Below are positions 27,169-35,565 of a stretch of 64,000 bases of DNA, piece by piece; positions within the stretch are counted from its first letter, which is position 1, and every line of letters starts with the position of its first letter. This DNA is from Levilinea sp. (GTDB taxonomy: Bacteria; Chloroflexota; Anaerolineae; Anaerolineales; Anaerolineaceae). The notes below the pieces were generated by a model that was not told the DNA's origin, did not search any database, and saw nothing but the letters and a program-made list of their open reading frames with translations. The translations under genes and the position numbers were made by a program. The stretch spans positions 17,807 through 81,806 of the forward strand of contig JARKPO010000007.1 in assembly GCA_029975215.1 (NCBI GenBank). The letters run 5' to 3'.

Positions 27169-28041
27169 ATGCACGATTCTCGCGTAGCAATTATCACCGA
27201 CAGTACCTGCGATTTACCGCAGGAGATGATTGATCAGTACGGGATTTACATTCAACCGCTGCGGGTCATTTGGGGCGAAGAACAGTTGCGGGACCGCATT
27301 GATATTCAACCCCAAGAGTTTTACGAGCGGCTGGCCCAGGGCTACCCCATCCCCACCTCCTCTCAGCCCAGCGTGCTGGAATTTGTGGAGCTGTACCGGC
27401 GAGCGCAGGCCGAGGGCGCCGAAGAAATTGTGACCCTGACGCTCAGCTCCGGCATGAGCGGCACCAATCAAACCGCCCTGCAGGCCGCCCAGCAGGTTTC
27501 GCTGCCGGTGCACGTGATTGACACCAAAGGTCCCACCATGACCCTGGGGTGGCAGGTTCTGGCCGTGGCACGGGCGCGGCTGGCGGGGGTAAACGTGCAG
27601 GGTATGCTGGCCGCCGCGGAAAAGGTGCGCCGTTCACTGGTGCAGTTTGTGTGCATGGACACGGTGGAATATCTGCGCAAGGGGGGGCGGATTGGCAAAG
27701 CCATTGGCCTGCTGGCCAATATGCTGGACATCAAGCCCATCATTCAGGTCAATCACGAAAGCGGCGTGGTGGAGCCGATTGCCGTGGCGCGCACGCACCG
27801 CAAAGCCGTTGAAGTCTTTTACGAGAAGTTTTTCAGCCGGCTGAACACCTCGCTGCCCATGCGCATCGCCGTGCTGCACGGGGGTGTGGCGGAAGAGGCC
27901 CAGCAGTTGGCGGAGCGCATCAACGCCGATTTTCACCCCGTGGAGATCATCGTCAACACCACCGGCCCGGTGCTGGGCATTCACACCGGCCCGCGCGCCC
28001 TGGCCCTGGCGGGGTATTGCGAAGAGGCAGGCAGCGCTTAA
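27169..28041 (+). CDS. DegV family fatty-acid-binding protein
   Basis: A 290-aa DegV protein; known members bind fatty acids for fatty-acid kinase FakA (FakB role). The N-terminus IITDSTCDLP, the TSQPS loop and TLSSGMSGTNQTA are family hallmarks, as are DTVEYLRKGGRIGKA and HTGPRALAL at the C-terminus. Start ATG at 27169 is set by AGGAAGGGACGG upstream; a longer in-frame extension has no site. No fakA lies nearby. Confidence 0.93.
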   Translation: MHDSRVAIITDSTCDLPQEMIDQYGIYIQPLRVIWGEEQLRDRIDIQPQEFYERLAQGYPIPTSSQPSVLEFVELYRRAQAEGAEEIVTLTLSSGMSGTNQTALQAAQQVSLPVHVIDTKGPTMTLGWQVLAVARARLAGVNVQGMLAAAEKVRRSLVQFVCMDTVEYLRKGGRIGKAIGLLANMLDIKPIIQVNHESGVVEPIAVARTHRKAVEVFYEKFFSRLNTSLPMRIAVLHGGVAEEAQQLAERINADFHPVEIIVNTTGPVLGIHTGPRALALAGYCEEAGSA

Positions 28042-28042
28042 A

Positions 28043-28071
28043 AAAATCAGCCCCCGAAGGGGTTGATTTTT
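28043..28071 (+). terminator. Terminator of degV
   Basis: Twelve-pair stem with one G-U and a four-base loop (28043-28070), ending in a T-rich tail. It lies immediately after the degV stop. Confidence 0.85.
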
Positions 28072-28344
28072 ATCGGTTAAATTAGCGAGCGCCGGGGACG
28101 CCGACCCCGGCGCTCTCTTAAGGAGGAGAAGAAGAGAAGTCGCCCTTGCAAATATATTACCAAGATCATCAGATTCCTGCATGACGCTTACCCTACGCTT
28201 ACCCTACGCCCCCCCAACAATTATGCAAACAGCCGCCTGATTCTGCCTGTTTTGCCGCCACCTGCGTCAAAATCTCCCTCCCGCAGCCGCGCGTGCACTG
28301 CGGGGGTCTCTGATATACTTACTTTTAGCACGGAGGGACGGCAT
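28072..28344. other. Gene-free stretch with a hairpin and short tandem repeat
   Basis: No gene is supported between the degV terminator and ogt. It contains an 11-bp perfect-arm hairpin (28087-28115, loop of seven) without a T-run, followed by a purine-rich stretch, and an 11-base unit repeated twice at 28184-28205 (ACGCTTACCCT). AT-rich TATACT at 28314-28319 may be the -10 box for ogt. Confidence 0.5.
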
Positions 28345-28887
28345 ATGAACATCGGGGATTCGGGGATTCCAGTTTGGTCGGGTGAATTGGCGGAAACGCC
28401 CATCGGCCCCATCTGTGTGACAGTCTCAGAAGTGGGACTGCGCCAGGTGGTTTTTGCACCCCTGCGCGGTTGGGCCGCACAGCCCGGAGAGCGGCCCCAG
28501 CCGCCTGAGACCGCTCCCGCCTGGTTGGGCGAGGCTCTGAGGCAGGTGGATGACTATTTGCATTGCCACTGCCGCCTGTTCGGCCTGCCCATCGATTGGC
28601 GCGGTGTGGGCATATTTCAGCGCGAGGTGCTGGAGCTGACCCAGCGAATTGCCTTCGGTGAGGTGCGCACCTACGCAGATCTGGCCCACGATCTGGGGCG
28701 GCCCCGAGCGGCCCGCGCCGTGGGCGGAGCGTTGGCGCGCAACCCCATGCCCCTGGTGCTGCCTTGCCACCGCGTGGTGGGCAGCGACCGCCGCCTGCAC
28801 GGTTTTGGCGCGCCCGGCGGCACCGCCACCAAAGCCTGGCTGCTGCAAATGGAAGGCGTGCCCCTGGACGGCCAACGCGTTCGCTGA
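28345..28887 (+). CDS. ogt: Methylated-DNA-protein-cysteine methyltransferase
   Basis: Suicide repair enzyme that removes alkyl groups from O6-alkylguanine. The active-site PCHRVVG is present in PLVLPCHRVVGS, with GEVRTYADLA and RAVGGALARNP of the DNA-binding helix before it. At 180 aa it is the Ogt type without an Ada regulatory domain. Start ATG at 28345 is preceded by CGGAGGG; a longer frame upstream lacks a site. Confidence 0.94.
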   Translation: MNIGDSGIPVWSGELAETPIGPICVTVSEVGLRQVVFAPLRGWAAQPGERPQPPETAPAWLGEALRQVDDYLHCHCRLFGLPIDWRGVGIFQREVLELTQRIAFGEVRTYADLAHDLGRPRAARAVGGALARNPMPLVLPCHRVVGSDRRLHGFGAPGGTATKAWLLQMEGVPLDGQRVR

Positions 28888-28977
28888 CCTTCGTCCTTTG
28901 GGATCATTTCTTATTGGCGGCGCGGGGCTGTCGGCGGCCCTGCGCATACTGGTTGGCAGCTTGAATCTGGAGGTAGG

Positions 28978-29895
28978 ATGAGCCAAAAGTCGTCGTTTCG
29001 TTCTGGTTTTGTCACCCTGGTGGGCCGTCCCAATGTGGGCAAATCCACTTTGCTGAACGCGCTGCTGAAGCAAAAAGTGGCCGCGGTGTCGCCCCGTCCG
29101 CAGACCACGCGCCGCCGCCAACTGGGCATTTTAACCCTGCCCCAGGCTCAACTGGTGCTGATGGACACCCCCGGCATGCATTCCCCCCGCCACAAGCTGG
29201 GTGAATTTATGAACGCCGAAGCCGCCGACACCCTGGGCGATGCGGATGCGATTGTGTGGCTGGTGGATGCCAGCCAGCCGCCCACGCCCGAAGATGAGGC
29301 CATCGCCGCTCGTATCGCCGCACTCAGCCAGCCCCCGCCGGTCTTCCTGACCCTGAATAAGGTAGACACCTGTTCCGCGGCGGATGTGGACCTGCGCCGG
29401 GAACAGTTTGCCGCTCTGCTGCCGGGGGCGCATCTCTTCTCGATCTCAGCGGCCCACGGACAGGGGCGAGACGCCTTGCTGCAAGCCCTGGTGGAGACTT
29501 TGCCCGAAGGCCCGCCCTATTACGATGCGGATCAGATCACCGATCTGTACGAACGCGACATCGCCGCCGACCTGGTGCGCGAGGCAGCCCTGGTACTGCT
29601 GCGCGAGGAAGTCCCCCACGGCATCGCTGTGCGCATTGATGAATACACCGAACGCAGCGAAAACAACGCTTATATCGCCGCCACCCTCTTTGTGGAGCGC
29701 GACTCGCACAAAGGCATCGTCATTGGCAAAGGCGGCGAAATGCTCAAGCAAATTGGCTCGCTGGCCCGCCAGAAAATCGAAGAGATGTCGGACCGCAAGA
29801 TTTTCTTGGAGCTGCGCGTCAAGGTAGATAAAAACTGGCGGGATAACCCCGACGCACTGCGCGGGTTTGGCTATTCGATCGAAAAAGATTCCTGA
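28978..29895 (+). CDS. era: GTPase Era
   Basis: Essential GTPase for 30S subunit maturation. G1 GRPNVGKST, G3 DTPGMHSPRH, G4 NKVD and G5 SAAHG are in order, followed by the C-terminal KH RNA-binding domain with GIVIGKGGEMLKQIG. 305 aa is typical. Start ATG follows GGAGGTAGG. It is followed 32 bases later by the YhhN-type gene. Confidence 0.97.
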   Translation: MSQKSSFRSGFVTLVGRPNVGKSTLLNALLKQKVAAVSPRPQTTRRRQLGILTLPQAQLVLMDTPGMHSPRHKLGEFMNAEAADTLGDADAIVWLVDASQPPTPEDEAIAARIAALSQPPPVFLTLNKVDTCSAADVDLRREQFAALLPGAHLFSISAAHGQGRDALLQALVETLPEGPPYYDADQITDLYERDIAADLVREAALVLLREEVPHGIAVRIDEYTERSENNAYIAATLFVERDSHKGIVIGKGGEMLKQIGSLARQKIEEMSDRKIFLELRVKVDKNWRDNPDALRGFGYSIEKDS

Positions 29896-29927
29896 TCAAC
29901 CCCGATTCATCTACGAAAGCAGGGACT

Positions 29928-30593
29928 ATGCTCAATTTTTGGTTTTGGCTGGCATTGATTACGGCGGCAGCAGATTGGGTGGTGGTGGCGCGCGGCGGGG
30001 GGCGGCTGCGCTGGCTGACCAAACCCGGTGCGCTGCTGCTGATGATTGTGTGGTTCACCACTGTGGGCGCCTGGCGCGGCCCGCTGCTGTGGTTTGGGTT
30101 AGCGCTGGTGTTTTCTATGCTGGGGGATATTCTGCTGCTGCCGCCGCGTTTGTTTTTAGGCGGGCTGCTGGCTTTCTTAACCGCGCACGCCTTTTATGTG
30201 GTGGGCTTCAACACCTCGCCGCTGGCTTTCCGTTGGACGGCCTTGTTTTTGCTGCTGCCTGTACTGCTGCCCATGGGCCTGTTTAATCAGCGCCTGCTGA
30301 ACAAGATGCGCCGCGGGCCTGAAACCCGCCTAACCATCATCCTGGTGATGGTTTACAGTCTGGTGATCGGCCTGATGCTGGTCTCAGCGCTGCTTACCCC
30401 CTTCCGCCCGGCCTGGCCGGTAGGCCCAGCCTGGATGGCGGTGGCCGGGGCAATGTTGTTTGTGCTCTCCGATTCCACCCTGGCGGCGGCGCGCTTCATC
30501 CGCCCGCTGCGCTACAGTGAGCTGGCGGTGATCGTCACCTATCACGTCGGGCAGTTCCTGCTGGCGGGGGCGGCCCTGTGGATGTTTGCCTGA
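29928..30593 (+). CDS. YhhN-family lysoplasmalogenase-like membrane protein
   Basis: A 221-aa polytopic protein with about eight hydrophobic segments. Family marks are LTKPGALLLM, FSMLGDILLL and LAFLTAHAFYVVGF. YhhN/TMEM86 proteins hydrolyse the vinyl-ether bond of lysoplasmalogens; whether this organism has plasmalogens is not shown. It follows era by 32 bases and may be co-transcribed. Confidence 0.85.
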   Translation: MLNFWFWLALITAAADWVVVARGGGRLRWLTKPGALLLMIVWFTTVGAWRGPLLWFGLALVFSMLGDILLLPPRLFLGGLLAFLTAHAFYVVGFNTSPLAFRWTALFLLLPVLLPMGLFNQRLLNKMRRGPETRLTIILVMVYSLVIGLMLVSALLTPFRPAWPVGPAWMAVAGAMLFVLSDSTLAAARFIRPLRYSELAVIVTYHVGQFLLAGAALWMFA

Positions 30594-30623
30594 GGCCCAG
30601 CCGAACTTTCTCTGTCTAATCCA

Positions 30624-30679
30624 TTGACTCGGCGCAGATCGTCTGGTATATTGGACTAAAGTCCAACATATCAGACGAT
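30624..30679 (+). promoter_or_regulatory. Promoter with 42-bp operator palindrome for the regulator-ABC operon
   Basis: TTGACT (30624-30629), a 17-base spacer and TATATT (30647-30652). Overlapping the -10 box, two 20-base arms (30638-30657 and 30660-30679) are complementary at 18 of 20 positions around a two-base centre; the inner core is TTGGACT-AA-AGTCCAA. The regulator starts nine bases further on, so autoregulation is likely. Confidence 0.85.
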
Positions 30680-30688
30680 AGGTGCTGC

Positions 30689-31843
30689 ATGTCCGATTCT
30701 TTACCCCTTGGCGCTGCGGTTGAACGCACCATGCGCCTGGTGGAGCTTTTGCTGTCTGCTCCCGACGGCCTTACCCCCCAGGAACTGCTTTTACAGCTAG
30801 ATATTTCGCGCAGCACCCTCTTTTTGCTCCTGCGCAGCATGAAGGCTTTGGGATATGTGGAGCAGGCCGAGAAGCGCGGCCGCTACTATCCCGGCCCGCG
30901 CCTGCAAACCTGGCAGCAGCCCAGCCCGCCCCTCTCACGCGATCTGCTCACCGCCTTTTACCAGGAGGGTGCGCGCCTCAACAACCCCGAGACCCTGGCG
31001 CTGACGGTGCGTGCCGAAGCGGGCGTGCTGGTGGTGGGGCAGGTGGAAGGCAGCCAGCAGGTGCGCAGCGTGCTTCAGCCCGGCCAGGTGTACACCAACC
31101 TGCGTGCCGCGGCTGAAGTGTTGGCAGAATTCCCCAGCGCCGAGGTGCGGACCTACGGCTATCACTTTTATGAAAATGAAGACAGCCTGGAACTGGCCCT
31201 GCCGGTGTGTCCCGACGGCGCCACCCCCCAGGCTGCCCTGCTGCTCAGCGCGCCGCGCTTCCGCTGGCGTTCGGAAATTTTCCTGGAACGCCATCTGCCC
31301 GAACAGCGCGCCCTGGCCGCCCGGCTTTCTCACCAAATGGGCGCGACCGCCTACACCCCCTTTCACTATCACCCCGCCGCCCAACTTCAGCCTTCCGGTC
31401 CGCTTTCACCCGAAGAGATTTCCAACTTCCTGCAAGGTCCCTGGACGGCGCGCCTGGCCTGTGTGCGTCCCGACGGCCGCCCCCATGTCATCCCCGTCTG
31501 GCAGGAATGGGACGGCAGCGCTTTTTGCGTGGTGGCCTGGCAGGGTTCGCAGTGGGCCGATTACGTCGCCCAGGATCCCAACGTCTCGCTGACGGTGGAC
31601 GAGCCCTGGCCCCCGCTGCGGCGGGTGGTGGTGCGCGGGGTCGCCGAGCCGCTGGCCGCGGGCGACCCAGAGGCCCTGCACAAACTGGTGCGCTCGCTGG
31701 CCAGCCGCTATTTGGGTCAGCTGACCCCCGGCTTGCTGGAGCAGGTGCAGGGGGCTTTTCGCATTCAGCCACAGGCGGTACGCGGCTGGATGGGCGTGCC
31801 GGGGACACCCGCGCGAGGGTCAGCACATGCATCTGGAAATTGA
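30689..31843 (+). CDS. IclR-type HTH regulator fused to a PNPOx-like flavin-binding domain
   Basis: A 384-aa three-part protein. Residues 1-75 form an IclR-type winged helix (ERTMRLVELLLSAPDGLT, then ISRSTLFLLLRSMKALGYV). Residues about 95-225 look like a reduced IclR effector domain (GVLVVGQVEGSQQVRSVLQPG). Residues about 240-370 match pyridoxamine-phosphate-oxidase-like split-barrel domains that bind FMN or F420 (RPDGRPHVIPVWQEWDG, then DPNVSLTVDE and VVVRGVAEPL). It overlaps the ABC ATPase gene by 17 bases, so the regulator is translationally tied to the transporter. Flavin sensing is inference. Confidence 0.85.
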   Translation: MSDSLPLGAAVERTMRLVELLLSAPDGLTPQELLLQLDISRSTLFLLLRSMKALGYVEQAEKRGRYYPGPRLQTWQQPSPPLSRDLLTAFYQEGARLNNPETLALTVRAEAGVLVVGQVEGSQQVRSVLQPGQVYTNLRAAAEVLAEFPSAEVRTYGYHFYENEDSLELALPVCPDGATPQAALLLSAPRFRWRSEIFLERHLPEQRALAARLSHQMGATAYTPFHYHPAAQLQPSGPLSPEEISNFLQGPWTARLACVRPDGRPHVIPVWQEWDGSAFCVVAWQGSQWADYVAQDPNVSLTVDEPWPPLRRVVVRGVAEPLAAGDPEALHKLVRSLASRYLGQLTPGLLEQVQGAFRIQPQAVRGWMGVPGTPARGSAHASGN

Positions 31844-32591
31844 TCACCTCTCCCACACCTTTGCGGGCCGCCCGCCGCGCGCAGCCCTGGCAGACCTGAG
31901 CTTCGCGGTGCCCTCCGGCCAGTTCACCGCCGTCATCGGCCCCAGCGGCTGCGGCAAGTCTACGCTGCTGCGCCTGGCGGCAGGGCTGCTGCCGGTGCAG
32001 GAGGGAAGTTTGCGGCTGGGCGGGCAGACCCCGTCTCAGGCGGGCGCCCAGCGGAGCGTGGCCTGGATGGCGCAAAGCCCGGCCCTGCTGCCCTGGCGCA
32101 CGGTGCGCGATAACGTTTTGCTGGCCTTGCGCTTTTTGCCCGCAGGCCATGCTGCCCGCCTTTCGGTGGACGAGGCACTGGCGCGCGTGGGGCTGTTGGA
32201 TTCGGCCAACGCGTACCCTTTCATGCTCTCCGGCGGGATGCAGCAGCGCCTGGCCCTGGCGCGCACTTTGATGCTGGACGCCGGACTGTGGCTGATGGAC
32301 GAACCCTTCGCCGCCCTGGATGAGCTGACCCGCGAGCGCCTCACCCACGAATTGCTGAACTTGTGGCAGGCCCAGCGCCCCACCGTGCTGTGGGTTACCC
32401 ACCACATTCAAGAAGCCCTGCGTCTGGCCGATCGGGTGGTGGTGCTTTCCCCGCGTCCGGCCCGCCTGATCCTGGACCTGCCGGTGGAGCTGCCGCGCCC
32501 GCGCCCCGAAAGCTCGCCCGCGTTTCAGGCGCTGTTGGGCCGTCTGCGCGCCGCCCTGGGCCTGGCCGCCGCGGCCGCGGAGGGCGCATGA
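31827..32591 (+). CDS. ABC importer ATPase (NitT/TauT/THI5 type)
   Basis: A 254-aa ATPase of the SsuB/TauB/ThiZ subgroup: Walker A GPSGCGKST, signature LSGGMQQRLALARTL, Walker B LWLMDEPFAALD and the switch His in VLWVTHHIQEALRLAD. The start overlaps the regulator by 17 bases and the end overlaps the permease by four. With the next two genes it forms a complete high-affinity importer. The substrate is probably a vitamin or precursor (flavin or pyrimidine), from the binding-protein family. Confidence 0.92.
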   Translation: MHLEIDHLSHTFAGRPPRAALADLSFAVPSGQFTAVIGPSGCGKSTLLRLAAGLLPVQEGSLRLGGQTPSQAGAQRSVAWMAQSPALLPWRTVRDNVLLALRFLPAGHAARLSVDEALARVGLLDSANAYPFMLSGGMQQRLALARTLMLDAGLWLMDEPFAALDELTRERLTHELLNLWQAQRPTVLWVTHHIQEALRLADRVVVLSPRPARLILDLPVELPRPRPESSPAFQALLGRLRAALGLAAAAAEGA

Positions 32592-33361
32592 AGCCCCGCG
32601 CCGTCTGGAACCCCCGCGATCTGCTCACTGCAGGGCTGATTGTGTTCACCTTCTTTCTGCTGTGGGAATTGAGCGTGCGCCTGCTCGACATGCCGGTGTA
32701 CCTGCTGCCGTCCCCCAGCCTGGTGACCCTTACCCTGTTTCAAAACACGGGCCTGTATGCCCAGGCCACCGCGTTGACATTGGGAGAGGCTCTGGTGGGG
32801 CTGGTACTGGGGCTGTCGGCCGGTTTTTTGCTGGCCAGCATACTGGTTTTGCGCCCAGGGCTGGAAGGCGGCGTGATGACCCTGGCGATCCTGGTCAAAT
32901 CCACCCCAATGGTGGCAATTGCCCCCCTGCTGACCCTGTGGATGGGCTTTGGGGTGCTGCCCAAAATCGTCATCACCGCCCTGATGACCTTTTTTCCCGT
33001 GCTGGTCAACATCCTCACCGGCCTGCAGCGCACCGACCCAGCCCTACTGGACCTGTTCCGCGCCTGGCACGCCAGCCGCTGGGAAACCTTTCTCTTTTTG
33101 CGCCTGCCCTCTTCCCTGCCTTACCTGTTCGCCGCGCTGAAGATCAGCGCGCCCCTGGCTCTCATCGGCGCGGTGGTGGCCGAATGGACGGGCGCCTCCG
33201 GCGGGCTGGGGCGCACCATGTGGCTGGCCTACACCAATCTCAACCTGCCTTATCTGTTTGCCGCCATCTTCATCCTGGCTGCAGTCGGCATGTTTCTGTA
33301 TCAGTTTTTGGCCTGGCTGGAGGCCCGTGCGGTCTTCTGGCAGGTGCCCCCGCAAGACTAA
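32588..33361 (+). CDS. ABC importer permease (NitT/TauT/THI5 type)
   Basis: A 257-aa permease of the BPD-transport family with about six helices. The cytoplasmic EAA-type loop is in the region FRAWHASRWETFLFLRLP followed by SSLPYLFAALKIS, typical for SsuC/ThiX/RibX. Start ATG at 32588 overlaps the ATPase stop (ATGA); GGAGGGCG is just upstream. It forms the channel of the importer. Confidence 0.92.
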   Translation: MKPRAVWNPRDLLTAGLIVFTFFLLWELSVRLLDMPVYLLPSPSLVTLTLFQNTGLYAQATALTLGEALVGLVLGLSAGFLLASILVLRPGLEGGVMTLAILVKSTPMVAIAPLLTLWMGFGVLPKIVITALMTFFPVLVNILTGLQRTDPALLDLFRAWHASRWETFLFLRLPSSLPYLFAALKISAPLALIGAVVAEWTGASGGLGRTMWLAYTNLNLPYLFAAIFILAAVGMFLYQFLAWLEARAVFWQVPPQD

Positions 33362-33390
33362 CTCTTATCCAATGAATAGGGAAAACGAAG

Positions 33391-34386
33391 ATGAAAACGA
33401 AGATGTTATTTCGCTGGTTCTTGGGGATGGGGATGCTGGTATCGCTTTTGGGCTGCCGTCCGGCGCAGCCCGCCGCGCCCGATCAGCTGACCTTTATGGC
33501 TGGCTACAAACCGCAGGCCAACCTGCCCTTTGTGGGCGTGTATGTGGCCCAGGAGAAAGGTTTTTTTGCTGAAGAAAACCTCCAGGTCGACATTCAGCAT
33601 TCTGCGGGGCAGGGGCAGCATTTACAGTTGGTGGCGGCGGGCGAAGTGCAGGTGACCACCCAGGACGCGGGTATTTTATTGCAGCGCCGTTCTACCCCCG
33701 GGTTGCCGCTGGTCTCCATCGCCCTCATCGGCCAGCGCGGCCAGCAAGCCTTTGCAGCCCTGCAGTCCACCGGGCTGAAGACCCCTCAGGATTGGGCCGG
33801 TCATACCGTGGGGTACAAAGGCTCCCCTCCGCCGGAATTATTCGCGCTGATGGCGGCCAACAACTTGAGCCAGGACGACGTGCAGTTGGTGAACGTTGGC
33901 TTTGACCCGCGCATCTTATCGGAAGGCAAAGTGGACGTCTACCCCGTGTTTAAGTCCAACGAACCCGATATGCTGCGTTCCTGGGGTTACGAGCTGACCC
34001 TGTGGGACCCCGCTGATTACGGCGTGCCCAGCCTGGGGCTGACCTACGTCACCAGTCAGGAAACCCTGGACACCCAGCCGGAGAAGTTGGCGCGTTTTCT
34101 GCGCGCCGCCCTGAAAGGCATAGACTACGCCAGCCAGAACCTGGATGAGGCTGTGAATATTGTGATGAAATACGCCGGAGAACAGGCTGATCCGAAGCAC
34201 CAGCGCTTTATGCTGGAAACCGAGCTGGCCGACTACCGCAGCCCCGTCACCGAGGCGCACGGTGCCGGTTGGCAGACTGAAGAGCAGTGGTCAGCCCTGG
34301 CAGAAATGCTGCTGAAATATGAACTGGTGAAAGAAGTCAACGTGGCAGGTGCGTTCACCAACGAACTGCTGCCCCAAAGCAAGTAA
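33391..34386 (+). CDS. THI5/NMT1-like substrate-binding lipoprotein (RibY or ThiY type)
   Basis: A 331-aa lipoprotein: signal peptide with lipobox VSLLGC (Cys22), then an NMT1/THI5 domain (about residues 33-260) with FVGVYVAQEKGFFAEENLQV, GEVQVTTQDAG and VGFDPRILSEGKVDVYPVF. Chloroflexus has a member of this family (RibY) that binds riboflavin; others bind HMP-type thiamine precursors. Nitrate or taurine binding fits less well. The flavin-type regulator upstream supports flavin uptake, but this is inference. Confidence 0.9.
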   Translation: MKTKMLFRWFLGMGMLVSLLGCRPAQPAAPDQLTFMAGYKPQANLPFVGVYVAQEKGFFAEENLQVDIQHSAGQGQHLQLVAAGEVQVTTQDAGILLQRRSTPGLPLVSIALIGQRGQQAFAALQSTGLKTPQDWAGHTVGYKGSPPPELFALMAANNLSQDDVQLVNVGFDPRILSEGKVDVYPVFKSNEPDMLRSWGYELTLWDPADYGVPSLGLTYVTSQETLDTQPEKLARFLRAALKGIDYASQNLDEAVNIVMKYAGEQADPKHQRFMLETELADYRSPVTEAHGAGWQTEEQWSALAEMLLKYELVKEVNVAGAFTNELLPQSK

Positions 34387-34388
34387 TC

Positions 34389-34697
34389 CTAAGGCAGCCA
34401 GCGGCCGATATCCGCCCAGGCATACTCCAGGTGAGCCGCAAGGTTCTTACCGGCCTTGCGTTTCACCTGGCGGTGGGCAAATTCCATCAGCTCCAGTCCG
34501 CCGATCTCATCCAGGCGGCGGCCGATCTGGCGCGCGCCCTCATGGCGGCACTGAGCGTTAAATGGGCGGCCGGGACGTTCGGAGAGGTAATCTTCCTTTT
34601 GACCGATGGTGATCAACTCGCTGATCAGGCGGTTGACCTCTTCGCGTTTCGCGGGAGGGCAGGGGGCTAAATTGAAAAAATCGCTAAAGAAACTCAT
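34389..34697 (-). CDS. Conserved hypothetical protein (102 aa)
   Basis: A soluble, helical 102-aa protein with no signal peptide or membrane segment. The centre reads FLSERPGRPFNAQCRHEGA-like (here DYLSERPGRPFNAQC), followed by RQIGRRLDEIGGLELMEFAHR. I have no function for it. Start ATG at 34697 has GGAGAAACGCGC upstream and removes 17 unlikely residues. It converges on the binding-protein gene with only two bases between stops, and diverges from the deacetylase gene. Confidence 0.7.
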   Translation of the reverse strand: MSFFSDFFNLAPCPPAKREEVNRLISELITIGQKEDYLSERPGRPFNAQCRHEGARQIGRRLDEIGGLELMEFAHRQVKRKAGKNLAAHLEYAWADIGRWLP

Positions 34698-34738
34698 GCG
34701 CGTTTCTCCTCCAACGCCGGTCGGTACGGCGCAGTCAT

Positions 34739-34766
34739 TTGACTTCATTATACTTTATGGTAAAAC
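34739..34766 (+). promoter_or_regulatory. Leaderless promoter of the PIG-L gene
   Basis: TTGACT (34739-34744), 16 bases, TAAAAC (34761-34766), then six bases to the ATG. A TATACT at 34749 is an alternative -10 box. Confidence 0.45.
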
Positions 34767-34772
34767 AAAGCC

Positions 34773-35525
34773 ATGCGATGGATTTACCTTTCCCCTCATT
34801 TAGATGATGCCGTCTTATCCTGCGGTGGGCTGATCTGGGAGCAGGTTCAGGCCGGCGCGCAGGTGGAAATTTGGACGATCTGCGCCGGGGATCCCCCCCG
34901 CGGGCCGTTTTTCCCCTTCGCCGAAGAGCTGCACCAGCGTTGGGGCACCAGCGGAGAGGCCGCCCTGGCGGTTCGCCGCGCCGAAGACCGCGCCGCCTGT
35001 GCACAATTGGGGGCCGTCTCCCGTCACTTTGACCTGCCGGACTGCATCTACCGCCGCCAGCCGGGCAGCGATCTGCCTCTGGTGGAACGCTCGGAAGATT
35101 TGTTCCGCGGGCTGAACCCGGTGGAACAGCCCCTGGTGGAAGCCTGGGCGCAGCGCCTGAGACAGGCATTGGAGGGTGAATCCGCCCAGGTGGTCAGCCC
35201 CCTGACCCTGGGCGGCCATATGGATCACGCCCTGACGCGCGCCGCGGCCGAAAAGCTGGGGCGGCGGCTGTGGTATTACCCCGATTACCCCTACGCCGCC
35301 ATGCACGCGGTGAATGTGCCCGCCTGGCTGGGGCCGGGCTGGGAGGGCTTAGCCCAGGCCGTTTCTGCCCAGGGGCTGGAGGCCTGGCAGGCAGCTGTGG
35401 CCGCCTATGCCTCGCAGATCAGCTCTTTTTGGCCGGGGATCGAGGCCATGCGCGCCGCGGTGGCCGCCTACGAGCAAACCCAGGCCGGTATGCGCTTGTG
35501 GCGCAAGATTGGAGAAAGTGGATAA
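34773..35525 (+). CDS. PIG-L/LmbE family N-deacetylase
   Basis: A 250-aa zinc-dependent deacetylase of the LmbE family. The metal motif PHLDDAVLSCGG (residues 6-17) and the second His in GGHMDHALTR are present, as is the CAGDPPRGPF segment. Relatives deacetylate GlcNAc-containing molecules (mycothiol, bacillithiol, GPI precursors); the substrate here is unknown. The ATG at 34773 lacks a Shine-Dalgarno and follows a possible -10 box by six bases. Confidence 0.9.
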   Translation: MRWIYLSPHLDDAVLSCGGLIWEQVQAGAQVEIWTICAGDPPRGPFFPFAEELHQRWGTSGEAALAVRRAEDRAACAQLGAVSRHFDLPDCIYRRQPGSDLPLVERSEDLFRGLNPVEQPLVEAWAQRLRQALEGESAQVVSPLTLGGHMDHALTRAAAEKLGRRLWYYPDYPYAAMHAVNVPAWLGPGWEGLAQAVSAQGLEAWQAAVAAYASQISSFWPGIEAMRAAVAAYEQTQAGMRLWRKIGESG

Positions 35526-35553
35526 ATAATCACCTTGCGATTTGTTCTTGTGC

Positions 35554-35559
35554 TATACT
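35554..35559 (+). promoter_or_regulatory. -10 box and leaderless start of the membrane-cluster first gene
   Basis: TATACT followed by six bases and the ATG at 35566. No -35 box and no Shine-Dalgarno are evident. Confidence 0.5.
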
Positions 35560-35565
35560 GGAAAC

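Noticed and set aside
30594..30688. FMN or TPP riboswitch before the regulator-ABC operon
   Set aside because: The 95-base gap is filled by a promoter and operator dyad and is too short; no conserved riboswitch blocks were seen.
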